A stretch of 62,955 bases of DNA from DATAMF01 sp964472565 (lineage in GTDB: Bacteria > Chloroflexota > Anaerolineae > Aggregatilineales > Aggregatilineaceae): NCBI GenBank assembly GCA_964472565.1, contig CAYYNB010000014.1:1-62955 (forward strand), read 5' to 3'. Of this stretch, positions 42,983-51,597 are shown piece after piece. Each line of letters opens with the position of its first letter. Position 1 is the first letter of the stretch. A program made the position numbers and the translations under genes. The notes below the pieces were generated by a model. The model was not told the origin of the DNA, ran no database searches, and saw only the letters and a program-made list of their open reading frames with translations.

Positions 42983-43955
42983 AACTTGGAAGACAAATAA
43001 TAAGGTAAGGTTCACTGCATTGGTTACGGGCATGGGATGGTCAGTCATGAAATCGTCCAGACCCCAATATTGCTTGCCATCCCGGAAGGTGAACTCAATC
43101 TGAAAGCGCAACGAATAGTAATCAACGAGTTGGTCCGCGGTCAGGTCCAGAACCGTACTGAACAACACGGCATGACCGCGTTTACTGGTTGCGAGATGCG
43201 TTTTGATGACAACCACCACATGGAGCGCCTCAGAAAAAGCCACATCATAGCGAAATTTGGAGATGATATATGCACGCCCGTTTGACGCACCGCATAGGTC
43301 GCCGGATAGTTGCCCCAATGCCCATCCAGCACCAGATGGTTGACCGTCAAGGGAGCGATGCGTGCCGTAATTCCGCTGACCATCTGCTGAAGCAAGGTCA
43401 AATCCGGCGACAACTGAGGCTCAGGTTTGACGTGATTCTCGCTGCCCGTTGGTCGCCTACGTTTACGTTGGGGGCCAGGAACAATCGATTGTTCAATAGA
43501 GACCGGTGGCTCACGTTGTTCAACTTGCAGCGGATACGCGCGCCGCGCACGCACATCGATCAGCGACACGGTCATAAACGACACCCTATTGATCGGACGC
43601 TGGGCCAAGCTCGAATAGAACCGACCCCATCCATGTGTCGCTTTGCCTGCTTTGCTCATCACCACTTCGTCACCGGCCCACAGGTACTCGCCCTCCGGCG
43701 CAAGCAAATGTACGCGGACCATCGTCCACAACAGGGCCGCCCAATCCAACGGTGTATGATACGGTTCGATAACTGCCCCCGCGTTCCGTCCAGCGTGCCA
43801 GGCTCAACATCGTTATCCGATCCAGGATGCACAGCACCGCAAAAACGATTTGTTTCATTTGCCGCAGAGTCGTATTCGACAGATACCGGGTCAGGCAGTG
43901 TAACAGTGCTACAATATCGCTCGGTGGCTTTTTCCTGGTTTGAATTAGTTGTCCT
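42968..43955 (-). pseudogene. Decayed IS4-type transposase
   Basis: A DDE transposase broken by two frameshifts. The N-terminal part (RQMKQIVFAVLCILDRITML, ARWTERGGSYRTV) is in one frame. The middle part (LLWTMVRVHLL, AGDEVVMSKAGKATHG with the first Asp, HLVLDGHWGNYPATYAV with the second) is in a second frame from about 43760. The C-terminal part (ISKFRYDVAF, then YSLRFQIEFTFRDGKQ with the Y-R-E-K signature of the IS4 group) is in a third from about 43275. It ends early at the palindromic repeat. No start codon or terminal inverted repeat was found. The element cannot move by itself. Confidence 0.85.
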
Positions 43956-44039
43956 GGGCGACACTAACTCTACCTCAAAAGCCTTACATACTTTCATTTT
44001 GGGGCAACGGTATTGCAACAAGGGCTGTTTTTTCGGGAG

Positions 44040-44383
44040 CATGGTTTCCCAGGAAGCATCCATCATCCCGCTGTATTACCAGATGGATAGGATGGGGCCG
44101 CTGGCGCTGATTCTGCCGCAGATCGGAATGAGCGTGTGCTTGGGGACGTTCTGGATACAGCGTTTCTTCGCGGCTGTGCCACGCGATCTGGTGGATAGCT
44201 GCACGATATGGTGTATGGCCGGGTGTACTCACGATGCTGGTGCTGGGATTGGCATTTTTCCAGGGGCGGCACTCGATGGATACGCCGCTGCTGGCGGCAG
44301 GTGCTACCCTAGTGTCACTGCCGAGCATTCTGATTTACGTCGTATTCCAGCGCTATTTTATCCGGGGTGGGGCGGTTAAGTAG
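44040..44383 (+). pseudogene. C-terminal remnant of a carbohydrate ABC permease (MalG type)
   Basis: Two frames together match the end of a sugar ABC permease. The first frame gives IIPLYYQMDRMGPLALILPQ and RFFAAVPRDLVDS (coupling loop). The second, from about 44213, gives LTMLVLGLAFFQGRHSMDTP, SLPSILIYVVFQRYFIRGG and AVK-stop. Sequence between the two is shorter than normal, and the N-terminal half is missing where the IS lies. It is directly ahead of the GH4 gene, so a lost sugar-uptake operon is implied. Confidence 0.75.
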
Positions 44384-44412
44384 AAGGTTTGAAATAAGGA
44401 GAAAATTCGAGA

Positions 44413-45792
44413 ATGAAACTGACTTTGATAGGTGGTGGAGGCGTAAGAACTCCGTTGGTGATCGCATCGGCAGTCCGGCGGGCGGAACGGCTGGGACTGA
44501 GCGAACTGTGTTTGATGGACATCAACGGCGAAAAACTTGAAATGATCGGGGCGCTGTGCCGGGTGGTGTTGCGCGAACTCGGCAGTTCGCTCCATGTGAC
44601 GATGACCACCGATCCGCGCGAAGCGATTAAAGGCGCGGATCATGTCGTCACGTCGATTCGTGTGGGGAATGAACAAGGGCGCGTGTTCGATGAACGGATC
44701 GCGCTGCGGCACGGCGTCCTGGGGCAGGAAACCACCGGACCGGGCGGATTTGCAATGGCACTGCGCAGCATTCCGGTGCTGATCGAATATGCCAAACTAA
44801 TTGAGGAGTTGAGTCCTAAGGCGTGGATGTTCAATTTCACGAATCCCGCCGGATTGGTAACGCAAGCGCTGCGCGACAGCGGATTCAGGCGGACGGTGGG
44901 CATCTGTGATGGGGCGAATGCGGGGCACCATGCCGTCGCGGAGTGGCTAAAAGAAGACCCTAACAACCTGCGTGCGGAAGTTTTCGGGTTAAACCACCTC
45001 TCGTGGACACGGCATGTATGGAAAAACAACGAGGATGTGCTGGCTCCGCTGCTGCAAAATTCGGAATTTCTGGCACAGACATCGATGAATATGTTCGCAC
45101 GACCACTGATCGATCAGATTGGGATGTGGATCAACGAGTATCTGTTCTATTTTTACTACTCGGATAAAGCGGTGAAAAGCATTCTGAGCGATGAAATGAC
45201 ACGCGGGGAAGAAGTGCTGGAACTGAATCACCGGCTGATCGAACAGCTCCGCACGATCAACGTCGAACAGCAACCGCAGGAAGCGCTGCGCATTTACGCC
45301 GCGTATGAGCACCGCCGGGGCGCAACCTATATGCATTATGCGCGCACGGATGCGCCAACCATGGAAGAAGCCGATCAAACTGAAGTCAAATCGATCTTTA
45401 GTGAGGATATGGGCGAAGGATATGCCGGGGTCGCGCTGGGCCTGATCGAAGCCATGCAAACAAACAAGCCGCTTCATATCGCGGTGAATGTGCCGAACGA
45501 AGGCGCTATTGACTGTATGCGACCTGGGGATGTTGTGGAAATTGGGTGTATGGTGGATGCGGCAGGGGTTCATCCGCTGCATATAGGGGCGATACCCGAA
45601 CCGCAAGAACTGCTGATGCGGACGGTGAAACAATATGAGCGGCTAGCCGTGGAAGCGGCGCTCACCCGGTCACGGCAAACGGCGATCATGGCATTGGCGG
45701 CACACCCGCTGGTGCTGTCGTATTCGCTGGCGGAAACGCTGGTGGATGAGTACCTGGCGGCGCATGCAGAGTATATTGGAAGCTGGCACTAG
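44413..45792 (+). CDS. Glycoside hydrolase family 4 (6-phospho-glycosidase / alpha-glycosidase type)
   Basis: GH4 enzymes split glycosides by an NAD+- and Mn2+-dependent redox mechanism in the cytosol. 459 residues. The Rossmann motif LTLIGGGGVRTP opens the protein; MDING, FNFTNPAGLVTQAL, the metal ligands Cys in GICDGAN and His in FGLNHLSW, and a Tyr/Arg-rich C-terminal part fit the family. It is closest in style to 6-phospho-beta-glucosidases, but several GH4 subfamilies (alpha-glucosidase, alpha-galactosidase, alpha-glucuronidase) look alike. AATAAGGAG precedes the ATG. The permease remnant upstream suggests it once shared an operon with a sugar importer. Confidence 0.88.
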   Translation: MKLTLIGGGGVRTPLVIASAVRRAERLGLSELCLMDINGEKLEMIGALCRVVLRELGSSLHVTMTTDPREAIKGADHVVTSIRVGNEQGRVFDERIALRHGVLGQETTGPGGFAMALRSIPVLIEYAKLIEELSPKAWMFNFTNPAGLVTQALRDSGFRRTVGICDGANAGHHAVAEWLKEDPNNLRAEVFGLNHLSWTRHVWKNNEDVLAPLLQNSEFLAQTSMNMFARPLIDQIGMWINEYLFYFYYSDKAVKSILSDEMTRGEEVLELNHRLIEQLRTINVEQQPQEALRIYAAYEHRRGATYMHYARTDAPTMEEADQTEVKSIFSEDMGEGYAGVALGLIEAMQTNKPLHIAVNVPNEGAIDCMRPGDVVEIGCMVDAAGVHPLHIGAIPEPQELLMRTVKQYERLAVEAALTRSRQTAIMALAAHPLVLSYSLAETLVDEYLAAHAEYIGSWH

Positions 45793-45830
45793 TACACCGA
45801 GGCGGAAATTGACCGGCGGTTCTCCGTAGG

Positions 45831-45848
45831 GGTAGGACAAGTCCTACC
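45831..45848. repeat. Short inverted repeat between GH4 and PfkB genes
   Basis: GGTAGGAC-AA-GTCCTACC is a perfect 8-bp-arm repeat, 20 bp ahead of the PfkB start. It may be an mRNA hairpin or a regulator site. Confidence 0.4.
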
Positions 45849-45867
45849 GGAATGGGAGGGGCTTTTT

Positions 45868-46776
45868 ATGCGTGATGAACATCAATATGATGTAATGCTC
45901 AAAGGCCCTTACTTTTGCGATATGATTTTTACCGGGCTGCCGCGTATGCCCAAATTAGGAGAGGACCTATACAGCCAGCAACTGGAGGTTGTGCCGGGGG
46001 GGACGTTTTATACTGCAACCGCGATGAAACGATTGGGGCTGCGGACGGGATGGGTCTGCCAATTTGGGAATGATATGTTCAGCCAGTTCGTGCTACAGGC
46101 GGCGCAGCGCGAAGGATTGGATGAAGCGTTATTCCAATTTTATGATCATCCCGTGCGCAGCGTCGCCGCTGCATTCTCGTTTCCGCACGAACGAGGCTTT
46201 GTCAGCTATATGGATCCACTGCCTGAAGTCTCACTCATGCCGTTGATCCAGCAGTACAAGCCGCGCTGCCTGTTCCTTCCATCGCTGCGCACAGACATAC
46301 TCGAAATGATTGAGGTGGCACATCGCGTTGGCACGATGGTATATATGGACTGCCAGGCTCACCATACCTCAATCCATGTTCCAGAAGTCGATGCCGTCCT
46401 GCGGGCTGTCGATATATTTGCACCCAATAGCAGCGAGGCATTGGCTTTAACGGGGTGCGATTCAGCCGAAAAAGCTTTGGAGGAACTTAATGCACTCACG
46501 CCACTGGTGATCATCAAATGCGGGGCACAAGGCGCAGCCGCACGGGATCAACACGCAAACTATCAGGTTCCCGGCATTTCGGTGACGCCGATTGATACAA
46601 CAGGCGCGGGGGATTGTTTCAACGCCGGGTTTTTATACGGTTACTTACGCGGACGTTCCGTGGAAGAATGCCTGCGACTGGGCAATATCTGCGGCGGATT
46701 ATCCACCACAGCACCGGGCGGCTCGGCAGTTCCAACGGCGGATGAAGCGCAAGCGTGGCTCAATCGATACAGCTAA
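45868..46776 (+). CDS. PfkB-family carbohydrate kinase
   Basis: A ribokinase-like sugar kinase of 302 residues. The C-terminal signature DTTGAGDCFNAGFLYG carries the catalytic Asp and anion hole; the N-terminal glycine region VVPGGTFYTATAMKRLG and APNSSEALALTG are also present. The substrate could be ribose, fructose, 2-keto-3-deoxygluconate or similar. KDG kinase would match the KDPG-aldolase-like gene nearby, but that is inference. GGAGGG is present before the ATG. Its stop overlaps the stop of the convergent response-regulator gene by 4 nt. Confidence 0.88.
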   Translation: MRDEHQYDVMLKGPYFCDMIFTGLPRMPKLGEDLYSQQLEVVPGGTFYTATAMKRLGLRTGWVCQFGNDMFSQFVLQAAQREGLDEALFQFYDHPVRSVAAAFSFPHERGFVSYMDPLPEVSLMPLIQQYKPRCLFLPSLRTDILEMIEVAHRVGTMVYMDCQAHHTSIHVPEVDAVLRAVDIFAPNSSEALALTGCDSAEKALEELNALTPLVIIKCGAQGAAARDQHANYQVPGISVTPIDTTGAGDCFNAGFLYGYLRGRSVEECLRLGNICGGLSTTAPGGSAVPTADEAQAWLNRYS

Positions 46777-47465
46777 CTTGTCAGCTTATAACCGATACCT
46801 GAAACAGTCAAAAGCAATTCCGGTTGGCCGGGATCTAGCTCGATTTTTTCGCGCAAACGCCGAATATTCACCGTCACAACCTGCTCGGTTTCAGGCGAAT
46901 TGTCGTATCCCCAAACGGCTTCGAGAATCTGGCTGCGTGTAAGTACCTGATTGGGATGCTGGGCAAGATAAGTGAGCAGACGGAGTTCAGTCGGACTCAC
47001 GCTGATCATTTTCTCCCCACGAGACACATTACCACGCCGACGATCAATTACCAGATCACCCGCATAAAGCATATCACTGTCACCTAACGCCAACTCGCCA
47101 TAGGCGCGGCGCAATTGAGCACGCACCCGTGACAATAATTCGCGCAGGCTGAAGGGTTTGGTCATGTAGTCGTCGGCACCCATTTCCAATCCAATCACTT
47201 TATCCATCTCGTCGGATTCGACGGTGAGCATGATGATGGGCTGGCGGACGCCTAACAGCCGCATCTGGCGGCAGAAATCAAAACCAGACCCGTCGGGCAG
47301 ACGGACATCCAGAATAATGATATGCGGGGTGTGATCGCGGGCATAATTCACGCCACTCGTACCGTCCGCTTTCCAGTGGACCGCATAACCTTCGCGGATC
47401 AGGGCCGTTTGCAGACTTCCGGCGATACCCGGATCGTCTTCAATCATGAGGACTTGATAGGTCAT
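46773..47465 (-). CDS. OmpR-family response regulator of the ABC cluster
   Basis: A protein of 230 residues: receiver (QVLMIEDDPGIAG, acceptor Asp in IIILDVRLPDGSG, Lys in ADDYMTKPFS) and winged-helix output (VSPTELRLLTYLAQHPNQVL, VNIRRLREKIELDPGQ, VSGIGYKL). Its start overlaps the stop of the sensor kinase (ATGA). It is the last gene of an eight-gene minus-strand cluster and likely controls the ABC genes upstream in that transcript. Confidence 0.92.
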   Translation of the reverse strand: MTYQVLMIEDDPGIAGSLQTALIREGYAVHWKADGTSGVNYARDHTPHIIILDVRLPDGSGFDFCRQMRLLGVRQPIIMLTVESDEMDKVIGLEMGADDYMTKPFSLRELLSRVRAQLRRAYGELALGDSDMLYAGDLVIDRRRGNVSRGEKMISVSPTELRLLTYLAQHPNQVLTRSQILEAVWGYDNSPETEQVVTVNIRRLREKIELDPGQPELLLTVSGIGYKLTS

Positions 47466-49012
47466 TGTTTTTGCCTTTCGCTGGGCAGATGAATGATAAA
47501 ACTGGTCCCTTTGCCATCACTGGTGACGCTGATTTGCCCCTGGTGGTCTTCGATAATGGCTTTGGTGATAGCTAATCCCAAGCCGTTGCCAGGGTAACTG
47601 GCTGCATTGCGCCCCCGGTGGAAACGACTGAATACTTTAGGAAGGTCTTCGCCAGGAATACCGATCCCGGTATCCATAACACTCAATTCAATATTGTCAG
47701 GGGTTGTGAACAAAGAGAGCGTCACGGTTCCTTCTGCTGGTGTAAATTTAAGCGCGTTGTCGAGAAGATTATCGACGACACTAACTAACTGCTTTTCGTT
47801 TGCCTGCACTGGCACAGCGGCAGGCGGCGCTGCCAGAATCCAATTTATCCCGGCCTGGTCAGCACGAGAAGCATACTTTTCATGTTCCCGGCAAGCGAGT
47901 TCGCGCAAATCAACTGTCTCACGCACACGTTCATTACTATGCGCTTCCAGTCGGGAGAGGGTCAACAAGCTCTTGGTCAGAGTCTCCAGGCGAGTTAATT
48001 CGGCCTGGGCACGGCTGATGTCGGCGCGGAAATCATCAGGGCACTCACCTGCGGCGGCTAATTCCAGGTTGGTGCGCAGAGCGGTAAGCGGTGTGTTGAG
48101 TTCATGAGCGGCATCGGCTACAAAACGCTTCAGGGTGACAACTGTATTCTCAACCCGTTCGGCCATCATATTAAAGGTGCGCGCCAACAAGCCTAACTCA
48201 TCACGGCGGTTTAATTGGATGCGCGCGGCCAAATTACCCTCGGCCATACTGCGGGTGACATCGGCTAATGATAAAACCGGACGGCTGATTCTGCGGCTTG
48301 CGATCCAACCGACGACAGCAGCGAGCAGCACCGCCGCCACGCCTGCCCCGACAGCTTTTTCGGCCACATTTTCAATGATTTCGCTTCCAAACGCTGGACT
48401 TTCTGACAATTCCAAATAGCCGAGGATTTCGCCCTCATTGCTAAACAGCGGAACCGTTACACGCAGATCGGTACGCACATCGCCAGATGCGATTCCGGCA
48501 ATTAAGCGGCTGGTTGAATCGGGCGCTAAGCCAACAGGATAACGCTGACCGCCCTGATGTTCAGGTGGGGGATTGTATCTATCGCCCTGGATGCTCAAAA
48601 ATGTTTCCGAGCCGCCTATTACATCGGGATTTGGCTCCCCTTCGGATTGTTGTCTGCGAATATCCAGGCTGAGCGTATTTGTGTTGGAAACCGTGCCTGA
48701 ATCAGCAATAACCTGCTGGTTCACATCGAGCAGGCGAACATGGGAGTCAACCAAAAAGGAATAAATGTTGGCTGATGATTGGAAAACATCTTCGGCCAAC
48801 ACATCTCGATCTCGAAACAGGCGCTCGGCACTGCGAGCCAGAGTATTCGCGCTGGCATCCAGATAGCGACGTTCGAGGGTGTCATAGTGCCGCTCCAGGG
48901 TGAACAGCAGGAGTCCGCCGAGGGCTAATGCCGCCAGCAATGCAATACCAGCATAACTGAGGAGTAAACTCCAGCGGATGGAATAAAAACGATGCCATAG
49001 CCTGCTGTTCAT
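47462..49012 (-). CDS. HAMP sensor histidine kinase of the ABC cluster
   Basis: A membrane sensor of 516 residues. A first helix (LLLSYAGIALLAALALGGLLLF), an extracytoplasmic domain of about 180 residues, a second helix (AVGAGVAAVLLAAVVGWIA), HAMP (RRISRPVLSLADVTRSMAEG), HisKA (VADAAHELNTPLTALRTNLE) and HATPase (DNLLDNALKFTP, DTGIGIPGED, GNGLGLAITKA) are visible in order. The phospho-acceptor is in AHELNTP. It is coupled by 4-nt overlap to the regulator and starts 17 bp after the LysM gene, so it is likely to sense something related to the exporter or cell wall. Confidence 0.93.
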   Translation of the reverse strand: MNSRLWHRFYSIRWSLLLSYAGIALLAALALGGLLLFTLERHYDTLERRYLDASANTLARSAERLFRDRDVLAEDVFQSSANIYSFLVDSHVRLLDVNQQVIADSGTVSNTNTLSLDIRRQQSEGEPNPDVIGGSETFLSIQGDRYNPPPEHQGGQRYPVGLAPDSTSRLIAGIASGDVRTDLRVTVPLFSNEGEILGYLELSESPAFGSEIIENVAEKAVGAGVAAVLLAAVVGWIASRRISRPVLSLADVTRSMAEGNLAARIQLNRRDELGLLARTFNMMAERVENTVVTLKRFVADAAHELNTPLTALRTNLELAAAGECPDDFRADISRAQAELTRLETLTKSLLTLSRLEAHSNERVRETVDLRELACREHEKYASRADQAGINWILAAPPAAVPVQANEKQLVSVVDNLLDNALKFTPAEGTVTLSLFTTPDNIELSVMDTGIGIPGEDLPKVFSRFHRGRNAASYPGNGLGLAITKAIIEDHQGQISVTSDGKGTSFIIHLPSERQKQ

Positions 49013-49029
49013 ACCTTATTCTCCAAAAC

Positions 49030-49932
49030 TTACATTCCACCACCCGGCATGGTGGTCGGCGTGGCGGTGGGTGACAGAGATTTGTAGAAGGTCCAGGGGC
49101 CACCTTCGATACAGTTAATTTGCTGGAAACCGCGATCCAAGGGATAGACGTACCACGTATAGGTGCCCTGTTGCGGCAGATAGTCGATCAGATTGATGGT
49201 TTCATTCTGGCGCAGTTCAATCACGCGCTCATAGATGGTGCCATCTGGACGATAAATACGGATCAGATTAATGGGCGCGAGAGGACCACGCCAGTTAAAT
49301 GTAATTGTACCATCGGAAGGAACCGTCACGCTGCCGTTGAAGGGTGTCATGGGTTCCCACGCGAGGCACTCTACCTCGTTCTGCTGGGGTTGAGTTTCGC
49401 CCGGTACTTTCAGCACCTGGCCCACCACGATCATGTTTTGGTCGGTGATGCAATTGCCCTGAGCCAGTTCATCCACCCAGGTTCCATACTTATCGGCAAT
49501 CGAGGTGAGCGTATCATCGAAGGCGACGGTATAGGTCAGTTTCCAGTCTTCACGCGGCTCACAGCCCGGTGTGGTGGTAGGTGTAGGAGTCTCTGCGCCA
49601 TGCAACCCTGGAATCGAGACGCTGACACTGGTTGTAGGTGTCGGAGTCGTGCTTGGCACAATGGAAGCGGTTGGGGTGGGTGTCGGCGGCTCAAAAGTTG
49701 GCGGTGGAAGCAGTGTATTCGTGGCGGTGGGCTGCGGTGTCACCGTGGACAACACCATGCTCCGGCTCGATGAACGGCTGATTGTGGGCGGAATCGTCGG
49801 CGCGTCCTGCACATAGGCCATCGATGTATCTTCATCACTCTGCGAGTCGCGGTACGAAAACAGGGCACCGACGGCCACCGATCCGATCACCAACACAACA
49901 GCCAAGAATAACTTAGCGATTATCCTACGCAT
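49030..49932 (-). CDS. Membrane-anchored LysM protein
   Basis: A protein of 300 residues. An N-terminal membrane helix (LFLAVVLVIGSVAVGALF) leads to a Pro/Thr/Ser-rich stretch of about 80 residues (such as PTPTASIVPSTTPTPTTS), then a LysM-like domain (YTVAFDDTLTSIADKYGTWV, IVVGQVLKVPG), and a C-terminal beta-rich domain ending near a Thr/Pro tail. LysM binds peptidoglycan-like glycans. The ATG at 49932 has AAGGA upstream and lies inside the last codons of the ATPase gene, implying coupling. Its place in an ABC exporter cluster suggests a wall tether or sensor part. Confidence 0.8.
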   Translation of the reverse strand: MRRIIAKLFLAVVLVIGSVAVGALFSYRDSQSDEDTSMAYVQDAPTIPPTISRSSSRSMVLSTVTPQPTATNTLLPPPTFEPPTPTPTASIVPSTTPTPTTSVSVSIPGLHGAETPTPTTTPGCEPREDWKLTYTVAFDDTLTSIADKYGTWVDELAQGNCITDQNMIVVGQVLKVPGETQPQQNEVECLAWEPMTPFNGSVTVPSDGTITFNWRGPLAPINLIRIYRPDGTIYERVIELRQNETINLIDYLPQQGTYTWYVYPLDRGFQQINCIEGGPWTFYKSLSPTATPTTMPGGGM

Positions 49933-50627
49933 AATTCCTTGCTCCATTCTAGAGTTTCATGACGGATGATCAGACCATCCTGTAAGTCGTAGACGGTATC
50001 CACAAACTCCATAACCATCGGGTCATGGCTCACAATCAAAAATGAGGTATCTTCGGCTGCCGCAATCCCCCGAAATAATGATAAAATTCGGCGGGCCGTC
50101 GCGGTGTCGATGCCATTAGTCGGCTCGTCAGCCAGAATCAGACGGGATTGCAGGGCTAAAGCCCGTGCAATGGCGATACGCTGGCGCTGACCACCACTTA
50201 ACTCTTCGGGCATGTGGCTGGCCCAGGCGCTGAGTCCAACCGCTGATAAGGCCGCTTTAGCCCGGCGTCGGCGCTCGAACACATGAAGATGGGGGAGGCG
50301 CAGCGCCAGGTCGATATTTTCCAGAGCGGAATAGGTCGGCAGGAGGGATGAGTCCTGAAAGATGAAGCCGATTTGTTTGCGGCGCAGTTTGGCGCGGCGG
50401 CGATCACCCATACGGACAATATCTTTGCCCAAAATCTGGATTTCCCCCGCATTGGGACGATCCAGTGCCCCGATGAGGTTGACCAGGGTGGTTTTGCCGC
50501 TGCCGGATGGCCCAAACAGCGCGACCAATTCACCGACATGCACATCCAGATCGATGCCGCGCAAAACCTGAAGGTCGCCAAAATTACGTTGAACGCCCCG
50601 GACACAGATGCTGATTTCGTCTTTCAT
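49920..50627 (-). CDS. ABC transporter ATPase 2 (MacB/LolD type)
   Basis: An ATPase of 235 residues of the kind that pairs with FtsX-like permeases. Walker A is GPSGSGKTTLVNLIGA, the signature LSGGQRQRIAIARALA, Walker B LILADEPTNGID, and the switch His is in IVSHDPMV. It overlaps ATPase 1 by 4 nt. With a different ATPase next door and one double-module permease, it probably forms one half of a heterodimeric ATPase. Confidence 0.93.
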   Translation of the reverse strand: MKDEISICVRGVQRNFGDLQVLRGIDLDVHVGELVALFGPSGSGKTTLVNLIGALDRPNAGEIQILGKDIVRMGDRRRAKLRRKQIGFIFQDSSLLPTYSALENIDLALRLPHLHVFERRRRAKAALSAVGLSAWASHMPEELSGGQRQRIAIARALALQSRLILADEPTNGIDTATARRILSLFRGIAAAEDTSFLIVSHDPMVMEFVDTVYDLQDGLIIRHETLEWSKELCVG

Positions 50628-51580
50628 GACGGCTTTTCCTTCCCGTTGTGCCGCAGCAGGCGAAATTTGCTGTGACCGTTGTGATTTTTATGCGGGAGCA
50701 TGTCCTGCAAAATTAGGTCGGTATTGTCTTCGACTTCCTGTTCGGGACGCAGCAGCACACCTTCAGGCCGGATTTCTACCGCAATACGAGCGGCTTCATT
50801 CAGGTAGACGCGGGCGGCGGTTGGAATCTGGATACGGCCTTCTTCATCAAGTTCAGGCGGCGCTTCCTCATGGGTCATATCCTGGCCGAGCGCCCCATCA
50901 CGCAGAGTCAAAGTCCGGTCGGCGTAGGCGGCCATTTCCATATCGTGCGTCACCATGAGAATGGTCAAGCCGTAGCGTTCGCGCAGATTGGCGATCAACT
51001 CCATCACCTGTTCGGCGCTTTTACGATCCAATGCGCCGGTTGGTTCATCGGCAAGCAGCAACTGCGGCTGGTTGGCAAGCGCCACCGCAATCGCAACACG
51101 CTGCTGTTGACCACCAGAAAGCTGGGAGGGGCGCTTGTGCATGTGCCCGGCAATGCCGACCGCATCCAGTAATTCTTTAGCGCGGCGTTTGCGCTGGCGC
51201 ATCCCTACACCAGCCATCATCATCGGCAGGGTGACATTCCTTAAGGCAGAACGATGGGCTAATAGATTCCGACTCACCTGCTGCCAGACAAACCCTACTT
51301 TACGCAGCCGATAGTCGGCTAAAGAAGCCCCTTTGAGATCGAGCAGATTCAGATCACCGACACTGAGCTGCCCGGCGGTTGGCTTATCCAGTCCACCGAG
51401 CAAGTTCAGCAGCGAGCTTTTGCCTGCGCCGCTTGGCCCTACAATTGCCACCATTTCACCGCGCTGCATGGTGAAGTCGATCCCCCGAAGTGCCACAATT
51501 TCATGGTCGGCCACCGCATAAGCCCGGACGACGTTTTTACAATTGATATAGGGTTTGCCATTCGAAGATATGGTCGCCAT
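50624..51580 (-). CDS. ABC transporter ATPase 1 with C-terminal extension
   Basis: A MacB-like ATPase of 318 residues. Walker A is GPSGAGKSSLLNLLGG, the signature LSGGQQQRVAIAVALA, Walker B LLLADEPTGALD, and the His is in MVTHDMEMAA. After about residue 235 an 80-residue tail (EEAPPELDEEGRIQIP and following) has no counterpart in ATPase 2; its role is unknown. It overlaps the next ATPase by 4 nt. Confidence 0.93.
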   Translation of the reverse strand: MATISSNGKPYINCKNVVRAYAVADHEIVALRGIDFTMQRGEMVAIVGPSGAGKSSLLNLLGGLDKPTAGQLSVGDLNLLDLKGASLADYRLRKVGFVWQQVSRNLLAHRSALRNVTLPMMMAGVGMRQRKRRAKELLDAVGIAGHMHKRPSQLSGGQQQRVAIAVALANQPQLLLADEPTGALDRKSAEQVMELIANLRERYGLTILMVTHDMEMAAYADRTLTLRDGALGQDMTHEEAPPELDEEGRIQIPTAARVYLNEAARIAVEIRPEGVLLRPEQEVEDNTDLILQDMLPHKNHNGHSKFRLLRHNGKEKPS

Positions 51581-51597
51581 TCTATTTTCCTCGTATG

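Noticed and set aside
42949..43955. Terminal inverted repeats of the IS
   Set aside because: I could not match the palindromic repeat at one end with any sequence near 43950-44040 at the other end.
43270..44379. Long plus-strand open frame across the transposase and permease remnants
   Set aside because: Its first two thirds are antisense to a readable transposase; only the last part matches a permease, which continues in another frame. It is not a single gene.
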